Origin: Syngnathus acus
Lineage: Eukaryota; Chordata; Actinopteri; Syngnathiformes; Syngnathidae
Assembly: GCF_901709675.1 (NCBI RefSeq)
Contig: NC_051106.1
Span: forward strand, 2,678,001 to 2,742,000
Reading direction: 5' to 3'
Length of the DNA: 64,000 bases
This document shows positions 46,155-57,150 of this stretch, in pieces. The notes below the pieces were generated by a model. It had not been told where the DNA came from. It ran no database searches and saw only the letters and a program-made list of their open reading frames with translations. Every line of letters starts with the position of its first letter. Within the stretch, counting starts at the first letter, position 1. The translations under genes were made by a program, and so were the position numbers.

Positions 46155-49100
46155 GTCAGTCGGAAAACCTGCGTGGAGGTCATTCTTTTAAGTAATGTCC
46201 ATTGCCTTTATTTTACTCCCTTGTTTATTTCTTTGCTTCAAGGCACACCAGCAACACCAGCCACGCCCGCCAACATTGTTCAGGGTCTTCCTGACTGGGC
46301 TTCGCAGATTACCAACACAGACACCGTGGCAGCTGTGGCGCAAATTTTACAAACTCCCCAGGGCCAGCAGGTTAGAGAAAATAGTACATTTGAGGGTCTC
46401 TTCTTAAAAATGAAAATTTAGAAAGAATGCTACCTTTAAAGTTTTGCTAAAAAGTATTTTCTGCCTATTCTGCAGGGTACCTGAAATGTGTTTTTTTTCT
46501 GTCACCAGCTTCAACAGCTCGTACAGAGCCTGCAAATGCAGCAGCAAAAGCCTCAGCCTTCATTGCTCCAGGCCTTGGATGCTGGTCTGGTTGTGCAGCT
46601 GCAAGCTCTCACCGCTCAACTCACTGCAGCCGCTACTGCCAACAGCCTCAATCCCCTCGAGCAGAGGGTCTCCTCTTTTAACAAGGTACTTATAGCGCTA
46701 GTGACCCCCCCCCCCCCCCCACTTTTCATTCTCAGAGTTAAGTTCCACGCCCACCCACAATAGATGAAAATCTGCTCTAAATATAGCATGTAATGTCTCT
46801 TTTGTTTGAGGCTTAAATGATCCCTCCCGCACACTTACAACACATTTAAGCATACTAACATTTTTTAAACACAACGTAAGCATATTAGAGCTGACAAAAA
46901 AAAATTCAAGCATTTTTGCCTTGCTTAACCGGACGTGAGCACAAATGCAAGAAAAAACCTATCAGGAAAAAAAATATTACCGGGATTGAGTTTTAAGATT
47001 TTCAAATGACAAAAAATATACCCCTCTGTTTTAATAGATAATAAAAATCAGCTATATACTATAGTACTTAATGATTACATTTATTTCTCTCTAATGACTT
47101 TTAACGAGACAAATCTAATGCTTTTTTCCCACAGAAACTCTTGGGGCAGTTTGACTTTGGAAATGAGGCTGAGCGTGTTGAAGAAGCTAAGAAGGAAGCG
47201 GCCTCCTCTCAACTGTGGGTTCATGATGTTTTATCGACAAGATTGATTTTTCCCGACGACCCTTGGATGTGCCTAATCCAATCTGTTAACCACTTTGCAG
47301 GCCAATGGTGTCGGAGCCCATGAACAGCTCACTCTTCCACCAACTTGCTGAGCAGCTACAGCAGCAGAACCTGGAGCAGTTTCAGAAGCAACTGCTGGAG
47401 CACCAGCAAAAGGTAGTTACACGCACAACCAATACTAGGGGGCGCTGTTATAATTGACTGATGTTTTGTTACACACTGATAATTTATTTCTGCAGGCAAT
47501 GAGCATTGACGGGCAAGACACTCTATATGGACAAGAGAACTCGGTTGCAACTGCTCAGACGAGCTGTCAGCCGCAGCTACCCGAGCCAGAAATTAAGATG
47601 GATGACACCATAGACAACCAGCAACAGGTAACTAAAGGCCAGGTGGTGAGCCTGCTTGGAAGTTTGAAATACATATTTTGATTTTGTACGGATCGTTTCC
47701 CACTCATTTCTGCCACATTCGGGTGACTCCTTAACCACTGTGCTGGGCACTTAACTGCGCTGTGAGGTGTACAGCACAGCAAATATACTTACTTATATTA
47801 TTTATTTTGATTATTTATATTTATTTATATATTTATTTTTATTTACTTATATTTATATATGTTTTGAATTGATCCTCAGGACATGGACCTTGATGAGGGC
47901 CCAGATGGAATGGAAGAGGATAACTTTGAGGCAGAAGACACAAAGACTGTCACAACCCGCTCCAGGACACGCTCGAGGTCACGTTCTCGGTCAGTCAAAA
48001 CAATTTTTTATTTTTTTTAAGGATTTTTTAAAAAAGTTTTTAATCTTACAACACGGGCATGTGTTGCAAAAAATCCTAAACGGAAAGCATACAGTCATTG
48101 GAAATGTTCTTATAGCGCGTGTTGTTTGGTCTCTCCAGGTCTCCCAAAAGGAGAAGGTCCAGGTCCCGCTCTGGGTCTCGTAAGCGTAAGCATCGTAAGC
48201 GGTCACGATCACGCTCCAGAGATCGTAAGAGAAAGACGTCACGTTCGTACTCAAGCGAAAGACGTGCCCGAGAACGGGAAAAGGAGCGGCAGAAGAAAGG
48301 ACTGCCTCCGATACGATCCAAGACTCTAAGTGGTAATTAAACTGCATTCATCTTCTATGTTTGAATGATCTGATCAGTTAAGGTCAATACATTTTTGTCC
48401 TATTTGTACCCTTTATCTAGTGTGCAGCACAACTCTTTGGGTTGGTCAAGTGGACAAAAAGGCTTCTCAACAAGACCTCACAAACCTGTTTGAAGAGTTT
48501 GGCCAAATAGAGTCAATAAATGTAAGAGGTCTACTCTACAGTATGATTGTGTCTTCTGTCATGTGACCCTCACCCATTCACATTTCCAAGAAGTGTATTG
48601 TGTTAGTTATTGACTGGATAAAGTTTGTCTTATTTTGTATCTCTTATGACCTTTCTAGATGATCCCTCCGAGAGGCTGCGCCTACATCTGTATGGTCCAC
48701 AGACAAGACGCCTACCGTGCACGCCAAAAGCTCAGCACAGGTTCCTGCAAAATTGGTTCCAAGATCATCAAGGTACACTTTGCTGCCTCTGTGCTGTAAT
48801 TTGATTGAATGCAATGTCATTTTCCCCATAGTTTCTTTGTAATTTAATTCCACATTGACCTCCAGCAGCGGAACCTTGGACGGCTTGATGTCTTTTATAG
48901 ATTGTGTCTTTGAACAATACTTTGTTCTCTCCCTGCCACCGTTATGCTTTTTAAATGCAGATTGCTTGGGCCCTAAACAAAGGAGTAAGACAAGAATACA
49001 AGCAGTTTTGGGATGTGGACCTTGGAGTCACCTACATACCTTGGGAGAAAGTTAAGGTGGATGACTTGGATGACTTTGCCGAAGGAGGAATCATTGATCA

Positions 49101-52100
49101 GGAGACTGTCAATGAAGGTAAAATTTGATTTGGTATTCAGCAAAAATAATCGATGGGCTCAGACATGGGTCTAATCAATTATCCACACAACATAATAGAA
49201 TAAAAGAAGCCATTTCAAAAACAAAAGATCATACAGTATGCGGGGTGGTAACTGATTGGATTCTTACATAGCTGAAGAAATTGCTTCTAGTAAGGCTAGT
49301 CCTAACTTTGAAACGTTAATTGTTAATATACCAAGAACCCCCCTGTATTAGCGCTGCGAGCAAGAATCCAACACGCAGGAATAATTTGGTTTTAAAAAAA
49401 CCAGCTTTGTCTGTTTCTTCAGAGTGGGACACAGTTAAGAGTTCAGAGGCAACCAAGGATGGTATAATCCAACCACTAAGCACCGAGACGAAAGCATCGA
49501 ACAGCCAGAGTGAAAGCTACAACCAGCCAGTCCCCATGATGCCGGTGCAGGTAAGAAAGATGCAGCCTGTTGCTAAACTTGTTTGATGGTTGTTAATATG
49601 ATGATGAGATCCTCTCTGTGGGAGCATTCATTTATTCTATAATTCTCTCACAGTCCACAATGGTTACAGAAGCCAGACGAGCTCTTAAATTGGGAACAAT
49701 TACACGAAATGAAATTGAAAGTTTTGGTGGTATTACAACTAAAGTAGTTATTTTCAACCTGCTGTTTGTTATCTCCTACTCAGCTACCAGTGCCCCAGGC
49801 CGTCCCTGGTCCAGTCGGCTTGGTGCCTCCTAACTTCCCTGTCAATATGAGCATCCCCCCGCCAGGTTATGGGCCGCCCCCACCTTTCCTAAGGCCCACC
49901 TTCAATGCCTCGCAACCACCCCCAGGTAATTGTTTTTTACAAACTTACCGTACTTCACTGAAAGCACACAACTCTGTGTACTGTAAGAATCCCTAAAATA
50001 ATCTACCCCATAAATGATGAACCATGGGAACACTGTACTTTAAGATTACTTATGTTATATTCTGTTCTACAGGTTATATGCCAGCAGCACAGACTGCAGC
50101 CATGGCCTCAGCACCAACTTGTAAGTGTTATTTACGTGGTAACCTTTTGACTCATGTGACATGTCATTGAGAGTGATTTCTTTGTGACCCTGCTGTAGCT
50201 CTAGTGCCGCCCCCTGTGGCAACCAGCCAGGAGACGGCGAAGGAATCTCCGTTCAGCTCTATGATCGCAACAACCAGCTCTATGCCTGGTGGCTTCATGT
50301 CCTCCGCCATCTCTGGAGCTAATGTATTTAATGCGGTTGGAGTTCAAAGTCAGCAGCACTCGGGTGACAAAATGCCGCCTTCTGCCAAGGGTTTGGAGGG
50401 GACACCGGAGCTTTCTCTTCCAGGTGGCGCACCATTAACATATATGATGGATGAGTCGACGAGTGTGGAAGGTGACATTAACATGCTGTATGTTTTATCT
50501 TTTCCTAGGCATGCATAATGCAGTTCGCAGTGGAATGGGCCTCCTTGGCATGCACCCCGCAGCCCACCCACTTCACCAGGCGGGAATGGCGGGACAAAGA
50601 ATGCCTGGAATGTTGCAACTCGACGTGCGTCCTAACCTCCTTCCGCCTGGGGCCGGGGCTCGCTTTCCTCTCCTCCTCCAGGGACCTGGCCAACAGGCTG
50701 GTGGCCTTCTTGACAGCCCCCTTCAGGCACAAGCCCATGTCAGGCCTCCATTTTCTCAAATGGACCCATTTCACAGGCCCCCTCCCCAGGCCAATGATGT
50801 ATCCAAAACAGAGGAGTCTTCTTCGGGGGCTGATGAAGGCAAAGACCAGGACTACCGCTTCCCCCCAGTGGAGAAGCAGAGTACAGGTCTGCTGAGAACA
50901 CCTCCACCAGAGCATCGGGCGCCCCTTGGCGGGGGAGGGGGAGGAGGCAGGCCCCCTTTGCTGCAAACACCAGGGACTCAGCCAGCCAGAGGCAGTCTGC
51001 TTGGCCGTCTGCAGGCTCTTGCCGGGTTTACCCCCGATAATCACTGGAACCAGTCGAGGGGGGACTTTGATGAACGAGACGGCATGGATCGCCCCAACCC
51101 GGGGCAGAACTTCCCGAATCGCTTTGACAACCGTCCCGCTAATACAGCTCCCAAAAACGTTGCCGGGACACAGCCTTGGAACCGCAGCGGTGGCGGTCCA
51201 GCCGGTTTCGAAAGTGACCTAGATGAACGAAGATCGCAATGGGACAGACAAAGAGACAGCGATGAGAGAGATTTTGACTTCCGGAGGGAAATGAATGGAA
51301 ATCGTCAAAACCGCGAGCGGGATAGAGACCGGGAGCGAGGGCGAGACCTTCCCCGAGAGCACGACAAAGACCGCAATAGTGACCGAGAGCGGGAACGCGG
51401 CAATTGGACACCTGTTCTCCCTCTCCCAACACCTCTTCTTCCTACGCCCCCTCTCATCCCCAATCTGAATCTAAACCAAGGGAAACTGCTTACCCCTCTC
51501 AGATTGAACAACCCCATTCAGTCCCGATTCCAGTCCCCCCTGCTGTCTCAAGCTCAGGCCAAAGTGCCTCTGTTAGGTCAGCATCAGCTGCCGGTTCCTG
51601 TCCAGTCACCAGAGGTCAGAAAAGCCAGCCCAGCAGCTGAATCCCATAGCCCTTTGCCTCAGACCCCCCAATCCCAATCCCTGCCCTCAACCCAACCTGA
51701 CAACAAGGCTCAGACCCCATTGCCCAGTTCACTCACTGAGGCCCGATCATCGCCCCAGCCAGAGACCACTCTACTCCCCAAATCACCACCCCAAGACTCG
51801 GACAAGGCCTGTCCCCAGGCCACCAGGTCCTCAGACACTCCGAGCCGAGAATCTCCTTTAGGCGTCACGCAAGCTGTCAGCCCCCCTGTAGAGTTGACGC
51901 ACTCTCTGGAGGCGCAGCTATGCCCACAGGTGGAGACTGAAGACGTCTCAAAAGAGAAAACCCCTTCCCCTAAAGCCCAGTGGCTCAATGGAGCTGAGAT
52001 GGACAAAAGCACGGCGTTCGAGCCCACGCCGGATGCCTCTCCCGAGCCCACTGAGTCTGCGCTTCCTGAAAGTAAAGCCGAGCAGGAGCAGGCCGGGTCT

Positions 52101-52193
52101 CCTCAGGACGTAGACATTGTACAGAGTGAGGCCATGGAGGAAGCTGCGAGTGAGCCAGTGCTAGACACTGACACAGACACTGAGGGGACATAA
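32219..52193 (+). CDS. scaf8: scaf8: SR-related CTD-associated factor 8, complete
   Basis: Nuclear protein that binds the Ser2/Ser5-phosphorylated RNA polymerase II CTD through its CID and, with SCAF4, restrains early polyadenylation and aids elongation. Exons: 32219-32248, 33524-33607, 45516-45560, 45750-45911, 45998-46154, 46243-46370, 46509-46685, 47135-47214, 47301-47412, 47496-47627, 47880-47989, 48139-48332, 48421-48521, 48659-48772, 48961-49117, 49423-49550, 49784-49925, 50073-50120, 50199-50423, 50509-52193. Lengths sum to 4011 nt, an exact 1337 codons (1336 residues), and all phases agree. Order: CID 1-137, Gln-rich, RS 395-470, RRM 472-545, Pro-rich, long C-terminus. Human SCAF8 is about 1270 residues. 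SCAF4 is the paralogue alternative; the MEAVKAFNNELYSLNEYKPP start and the cnksr3 neighbour favour SCAF8. Confidence 0.96.
32249..33523. other. scaf8 intron 1
   Basis: 1.3 kb. Its first third carries seven GTTAGC/GCTAAC hexamers (32334-32603); the rest is AT-rich unique sequence with no gene seen. Confidence 0.7.
33802..33870. repeat. possible LINE 3' tail
   Basis: ATAGAATAGAAT-type repeats followed by CACTTAATTGTCATTGTACAA resemble the 3' end of teleost LINEs inserted in reverse orientation. There is no coding part. Confidence 0.4.
36953..38016. mobile_element. hAT (Charlie-like) non-autonomous element, 1064 bp
   Basis: Starts CAGTGTTTTTCAACC and ends GGTTGGGAAACACTG, an inverted repeat close to the widespread Charlie-type CAGTGTTTCCCAACC terminus. 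The perfect 8-bp target duplication GGCTAGAC lies at 36945-36952 and 38017-38024. Subterminal GTGCCG/CGGCAC motifs recur near both ends and at about 37278-37315. No transposase frame remains, so it is an internally deleted derivative. Confidence 0.92.
38118..39299. mobile_element. TA-flanked TIR element, family 2 (1182 bp)
   Basis: Termini ACCGTTTTTTCCCATGTATA and the facing TATACATGGAAAAAAACGGT form inverted repeats bounded by TA. Further inverted copies of the GTGCGCATTATACATG motif lie just inside each end (about 38179 and 39253). A SINE sits in its right half. No transposase is recognisable. Confidence 0.85.
38935..39193 (+). mobile_element. SINE with poly(A) tail, nested
   Basis: A recognisable teleost SINE body: CCGGCCGGGTCATACCAAAG near the 5' end, a GATTCCCGAGCGCGGC block, a GCTGCTCACTGCTCCCC block, GGGTCAAATGCAGAGGACAA and ATCATTGGGACTT, ending in a 16-18 nt A-run. 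It lies wholly inside the TIR element at 38118-39299, so it inserted later. The left boundary is approximate. Confidence 0.7.
40140..40336. repeat. dispersed repeat with a local tandem duplication
   Basis: A TTTATGTAGCGCTTTTACAA...AGCACTTTACAGAGCA segment looks like a common fish repeat. Next to it a 37-bp unit ending CACCTCCAGCATTT occurs twice (40257-40294 and 40300-40336). Confidence 0.5.
41932..41996 (+). repeat. interspersed repeat 3' end with (GGAT)n tail
   Basis: The GCCGCGACCCTCATTAGGAT...AAGATGGATGGATGGATG pattern is a very common teleost LINE/SINE 3' end. Only the tail is present. Confidence 0.65.
42308..42635. mobile_element. hAT-type MITE, copy C (328 bp)
   Basis: Starts CACAGGTGTCAAACTC and ends GAGTTTGACACCCCTG, with the perfect 8-bp duplication TTATAGAC at 42300-42307 and 42636-42643. 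It belongs to the same family as 3188, 18915 and 57784. Confidence 0.93.
46243..47627 (+). CDS. scaf8: scaf8 exons 6-10: Ala/Thr/Gln-rich helical region
   Basis: Exons 46243-46370, 46509-46685, 47135-47214, 47301-47412 and 47496-47627 encode residues 160-369. The segment is rich in Gln and Leu (LQQLVQSLQMQQQKPQPS, VVQLQALTAQL, LAEQLQQQNLEQFQKQLLEH), with predicted helical or coiled character between the CID and the RS domain. Its role is probably protein interaction. No catalytic motif is present. Confidence 0.92.
47880..48332 (+). CDS. scaf8: scaf8 exons 11-12: acidic patch and RS domain
   Basis: Exons 47880-47989 and 48139-48332, residues 370-470. An acidic stretch (DMDLDEGPDGMEEDNFE) is followed by dense Arg-Ser and Arg-Lys repeats, for example RSRTRSRSRSR, KRRRSRSRSGSRKRKHRKR and RSRSRSRDRKRK, then a charged RAREREKERQKK helix. 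RS domains are SR-kinase targets that drive speckle localisation and splicing-factor contacts. Confidence 0.94.
48421..49117 (+). CDS. scaf8: scaf8 exons 13-15: RNA recognition motif
   Basis: Exons 48421-48521, 48659-48772 and 48961-49117, residues 471-594. RNP2 is TTLWVGQVD and RNP1 is RGCAYICMVH, separated by LTNLFEEFGQIESINMIPP. The last strand is KIGSKIIKIAWALNKG. RNP1 lacks the first aromatic of the textbook motif (Cys-Ala in place of Phe-Gly), as in this family. The conserved post-RRM segment VTYIPWEKV follows. Confidence 0.94.
49423..50423 (+). CDS. scaf8: scaf8 exons 16-19: Pro/Ser-rich region
   Basis: Exons 49423-49550, 49784-49925, 50073-50120 and 50199-50423, residues 595-775. Low-complexity Pro-rich sequence: PPGYGPPPPFLRP, and Ser/Met-rich ATTSSMPGGFMSSAISGANV. 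It is likely disordered. The last donor (gtggcg) is weak and the next intron is only 85 bp, so retention is plausible. Retention would add about 31 residues and stop at 50518. Confidence 0.88.
50509..52193 (+). CDS. scaf8: scaf8 exon 20: long disordered C-terminus
   Basis: A single 1685-bp exon, residues 776-1336. It begins GMHNAVRSGMGLLG, then Pro/Gly-rich sequence with a Gly7 run near 50930-50950, an Asn/Asp/Arg-rich part, a block of Arg-Asp/Arg-Glu repeats (RERDRDRERGRD and nearby), a WTPVLPLPTPLLPTPPLIP segment, and a Ser/Pro/Gln/Glu-rich tail ending TDTDTEGT. No folded domain is seen. The tail diverges from what I recall of mammalian SCAF8. The stop is TAA at 52191-52193. Confidence 0.9.
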
Positions 52194-52451
52194 TCATCAC
52201 TCAGTAGGTAACAGATCATTTTGTATAGTTGTCTCTTCTTCTCTGTACTCATGTCAGCAAAGCATCACCACCACACCGGACACGGCAAATAGCTCACAAT
52301 TACCAGTGTACTTAAATAGAGAGCTCCTTAGTGACTTATTCTGAGAACATTTTGTTTGTTTGTACAGTATTTTGTTTCCGTTTTAATTTGTACTGCCACC
52401 ACATCAAGTTTTAGCAAGCATAGCTTAAGTAGGTATCAAACGGAGGGTCGT

Positions 52452-52562
52452 ACGTTTGCAAGTGGTAGCGAATACGCGCCCTCGTCACGGTTCACTCAAG
52501 GTCACATCTGACAACCTTGAACGAACCGTGACGAAAAAATATCACTATCCACTCGCAAACGT
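52452..52562 (+). ncRNA. long imperfect hairpin in scaf8 3'UTR
   Basis: The arms at 52452-52502 and 52514-52562 are near-complementary: 13 of 14 pairs at the outer end (ACGTTTGC.AGTGG), a 12-bp perfect block (TCGTCACGGTTC), and a perfect 7-bp block (TCAAGGT) next to an 11-nt loop. The middle differs by substitutions and small length changes. In RNA it would fold to a stem of about 50 bp. It might be a miRNA-like precursor, an editing substrate, or simply an inverted-repeat insertion. The identity is not known. Confidence 0.55.
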
Positions 52563-53039
52563 TTGCCGCTCAGTGGGATACGGGTACGTTTTATCTGATC
52601 GACTACCCCAAACGGTTTGTGTGGGGGCACGCGCTTTGACCTTCCTATGGAAGAAAGGATGACATCAGGGCTGTTCAGCAATGGATTGTTGACTGTTCAG
52701 CAATGGATACAATTGCACACAACACTGGAAAATTGCAGTTGTGCGCTCATTTCTTACACCTTCTTTTAAAATGCTGCTGCAAAGTTTTAGTGAATGCTTT
52801 TAAGGTGTCTTGTGCTTTTTTTACACGCACATCTAAGCCTGATAAAACATTACGGCTATTGCTACTTCTCAATTTGGAACCGTATGGAAAAAAAAAAAAA
52901 ACATTATTATGCTGTATATGTAATGTGTTTCTAACTATGATGAAGCTGAGCAAAACAGTAACAGCATGGGGAGGAGCAATGGATAAGACAATGAACAGAG
53001 GGATGCGATGGATGTCAGGTGCATTTTGTTTTAGTGTGA

Positions 53040-53045
53040 AATAAA
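53040..53045 (+). terminator. scaf8: candidate scaf8 poly(A) signal (AATAAA)
   Basis: A canonical hexamer 847 bp after the stop, following a T-rich stretch. Positional inference. Confidence 0.5.
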
Positions 53046-53560
53046 CAACTGTCTCCTTAAACACATGCTTTAGGACTGCTTTTCTGACCCAGGACAACCG
53101 GAAACATTTCTTCACACGCGCGCACACTATGTGCCGTCACTTCAGACAGTAAATGTTATTTGGAACTGAAAATGCAGCTAGACCATCCATCCACTCTGGT
53201 GGATGGGGAACACGGGACATAGTTTAAATTACAGATGATTTCAGCCTGTGTTGTGCTTGGTGACTGTTGCAGATGATTGGATTGTGCCTTTTCAATGGAC
53301 TCTTTTCATTGCTCCTGTGCGATACACACCAAAATGCGTGTGTGTGTGTGTGCGCATACTACCTGGACAGAATTAACAAACCTTTCATGTGCGGTAGCTG
53401 GAGAGTTTGTACAGCACTCAATTTAGAAGAGACAATATACTTGTTCTGTGCATGCAGCCTTGTAGCCTCTTGTCGTGTTCATTTCATGCTTGTAGTGCTC
53501 TTCTGTTCAGGCACATCCCCGGAGATGCTTAGGCTACTGTTCCACTGCAGGAGATGGTAT

Positions 53561-53570
53561 AATAAATAAA
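53561..53570 (+). terminator. scaf8: candidate distal scaf8 poly(A) signals
   Basis: Two overlapping AATAAA hexamers, 1.37 kb past the stop, followed by T-rich sequence. This would be a longer 3'UTR end. Confidence 0.45.
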
Positions 53571-56500
53571 AGTTGAAGGTGCATCGGATATTGCTATATT
53601 TTTTTATACATATATATATATAGATTATTGTGACAAATGTAAATTTTAAGAAGTGACACCTTAAAATAAACACGGAAATTGACAGTAGGTGAAAATCTGA
53701 GCTGTAGAGAGACCAAATACATTTTGTGTATATCGCTTTACCCCTCCCCACATTTTTAACACATTTAAATAGCAACGTGACATTGCTGGATTTAAAAATA
53801 ATAATAATAATTAGGATTTCAAATGCCTCTAAAATCCCCATAACAGATACATTCACGAGAAAACAGTTAGTTAACTAAAGTACATGATCTACTGCTTACA
53901 CTGCTTTTCTGTTAAATAATGTTGAATTTGCGTTACTATATCGCATTTTTAAGGAAAGTTACTCCATTTGAAGGATTGCAGCATTTTAAGATGACCACCT
54001 CAGGATTCTGGCCCCTATGAGCTTATTTGTGAATATTCTTTGCTCAAACTTGGCTGCTAAACAAAGAAGGGATTCTCTGAGTAGCAGACACAATTAAAGT
54101 TGAAGTTATGGACATTCGTACAAAGTTAACCCTTTATGGGTGAGTACTGACATGTCTTTTGCATTTCAATATATTCCTTGAAGCCTATAGCAAAAACAAA
54201 CAGCGGGTTCCCTTCAATAATTAGACAGATGGATTTGGTTTTTTAAATTCAGCAAAGTCTGTTTGCCACTTCTACTAACACAGCAAAAAACACTCTTTTA
54301 AATACGGGAAATAACGTAGGCGGATGCATCAAGGGGTTTGCAAAAAGGCAATTTCCCCCCCACACACAAAATGCTCTATCTCTCCACACTCATCTGATAT
54401 CCAAAATTCTTGCTGTGTTGTCGTCAGGTTAAAGTGGCCTTTCCAATCAAACTTTGCATTTTGGGAAATCCTGTCACGTTGCTAATTTAATGCATTAAAA
54501 GTCTTAATTTTGTTAAAACACATTTTTTGCCAAGTCCTCCTGTTCACACGCTCTTGATCACACTGTTTACAATACAATACACAAAACCTTGTGTATTTAT
54601 AACACCAAAATGTATTATATCTCAGGAAAGTTTCAATGCTAAAATAATATGGAATGCTGTCGGCCAATTCATGGTAATTATAAAACGACAAACAACGGCA
54701 CGACGTGACAACACATGAGCGCAAAGTACATATTCTCCGCCCAGCATATTACATCGCATTGTGGTAGTACACTAAAAGCACACAACCCTAAATTCATACT
54801 CAGCTGTAATTATTAAAAAAAATCAAAGCACAATCTGTGATTTAGCAGGGGTGCACGCGATAAATCTTAGAAGAGAAGTCTTAATCTTAATAAGGACAAA
54901 CACTATAGAAAATGGATGGATAAACAACATAAGATAGAGCAAAGCTGCAGATAGATGCTGGCTGCCTTAATCACCTCTTCACTCAGCACAAGAGCTGAGC
55001 CAGCATTTGCTCACCCTCTATACTTGAAATGGGTCTACATAGGATAAGAAGGAAAACACAAGGCGATTTGTTTAATAACACAGAGCGATAGAAGATTTAT
55101 TTCCATATAATTACTACCCGTAAAGCCACATAACATATTTTATGCTCCTAAGCAGATATGTCATCAAAAATAACAATTTATGGGTCTGTCACAAAGTTTT
55201 CACGCAAATCTGTAATACCCCAAAAGCCAGCTTAGCAAATATTTTCCAATAGTCAACAGATATATTACTAAATATATTACTATAGTACATATTATTGGCG
55301 TTTTATGAAAATTATGAAACCATGTGCTGGAGATAAAAAACAAGGTCACTTTCAGAATCAGCACAAAAAGTTTACTTGCATCACTGATTAAAAAAATCGT
55401 AAAAATCTTGACCGTTTTAAATTTTTTTACACTTTTATGTCATTAGTTCAGTCAAATGTGGCAAGCATCCACCAAATGTGCAATGATGCTCCGGTGCCTT
55501 CATTAGTCTACATTACACTCCTTAAATAAACTTGCCAATCATAACTTGGTACGTCAGCAGGTAATTGATGAGGAGCCCCGAGACTTAATTGGAGAGGGAA
55601 ATGATTCACTGCATTTTCATGACAAGGTGGTGACACTAATGGTTGAGAGTCGACTGAGCGAATGAATCAAGGCAGATAGTTAGCATGGATGACGATGTGT
55701 AGTTGAGTGATTGTGTTTTAAATCCATCTTGACTGGGGTGGGTGTTTTAAATCGGTCTTGACTGGCGTGGGAGCATTCTCACAGCAGAACAGTCATGGGC
55801 CTATTACATAATCTGACCGTTAGAGGTCAGTGTGGTACCGTTTAGCAGATAGAGCTATTACCTTGAAAGAGATGGCCTCTACACACAAAATTCTTCAGTA
55901 GTATGATAAGGGGATAATAAATAAAAAAAACCTGCATCACTGGAATAAATCAATCATATATTTTATCTCTTTGGGAGTTATTTGATAAATGGGATGAGCT
56001 TCTTTTAGTAGGAAATATTCTGCAACCTTCTTGTTTTGCTCGCCACAGTCTTAATTGATTCAAGCGTTCGATTAGTTGAGTAACAGCAGCCTGCCATGGT
56101 TGCAGTATATCCATATCGTCTTCATTCTTAGTCTGGGGAACAGTTGGGGACATTTGCGGGAGCATCCATCATTGTGTACACGGGAGGGAGGAATCCCCTA
56201 TCTCAGCTCCAGCAATTATTCATCGCCGTGGGGGTGTTTAAAACGCCCTGCTGGTTTCAAGGAGCCTCTGCTACCATGATCAGTGTTTCCCAAGCCGTAC
56301 TGAGCCAAAGCACATATTACATGACATAGGAAAAATATCACGGCACACCACTAAAATAAATATGTCACAGAAGTCGATACACAGGTTAATTACCACCTCG
56401 CAGATAAGCTTTTAATCGTTCTGTCTGTCACTATGTCCTTGGCGTAGATTGATAAACGGAGATATATTACTTATTATTAGCAGCAATTTAAGAAGTTTCA

Positions 56501-56928
56501 CTTAATTGGTTTGAAAGTTATTACGAATCAAGACTGTACGTTATTTATTCAACGATGACAGTGACGCATAGTGAGTGACAGGACAATTAAATGATTTTCC
56601 ATTAGATAGCAGAGGTTGCGTAATTGACCTGTGTAGCCCCGAAATAAAAGTGTATCATTTTTTATTTCAAAAGCGCCTTCAGAAACACTATTGTAGACTC
56701 GCAGGGGTGTCAAACTCATTCATCATGTGTCATGTCGTAGTTATGGTTTCTTTCAGAGGGCTTTTATCAAATCATATAAATGGATGTCACCCCATCATGT
56801 CATTATAAATAATAAGTACACACTGCCCCATTTTTCCAGACTTAGGAGAATCATTATTTTGGAAACGAAAAACAAATTAATGGCATTTTCATTCAATGCA
56901 ATGGTGAAATACTGTTTGATAATGATTT

Positions 56929-57150
56929 GTCGCCCAGCCAATTACAGGGCATGGATAGATGAACAAAAATCACACTCACATTCACACCTAGATCTTTGTT
57001 AATATGTTGCAGCAGGAAGCTGGAGTAGCCAGATAAAAAAAAAAAAACATGCAAGCCTGAGAAGAACATGCCAAAGCCACACAGAAAGGCCCAAACTACA
57101 ATTCAAACCCAGAACCTCTCAACTCGAAGATTTGCCTTCCACTAATACGA
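56929..57150 (+). repeat. degenerate teleost interspersed repeat
   Basis: Successive recognisable blocks of a very common fish repeat: TCGCCCAGCCAATTACAGGGC, CACACTCACATTCACACCTA, AGAACATGCCAAAGCCACAC and CAAACCCAGAACCTC. Substitutions and small gaps throughout show age. Probably a LINE or SINE-related 3' segment. Confidence 0.65.

Larger units (their letters stand above)
46686..49422. other. scaf8 short introns 7-15
   Basis: Introns between the exons listed for scaf8, the longest being 46686-47134 (starts near a C-run at 46706-46720) and 49118-49422. No gene or transposon boundary was seen. Confidence 0.7.
52194..53580 (+). other. scaf8: scaf8 3'UTR (predicted)
   Basis: Sequence from the stop to the candidate poly(A) signals at 53040 and 53561. 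It includes the 52452-52562 hairpin, an A-run near 52889 and a short (GT)n tract near 53337. No coding sequence was recognised. Confidence 0.65.

Noticed and set aside
50505-51044. 179-codon minus-strand frame and +2/+3 frames over scaf8 exon 20
   Set aside because: Shadows of the real GC-rich, Pro/Arg-rich coding frame.
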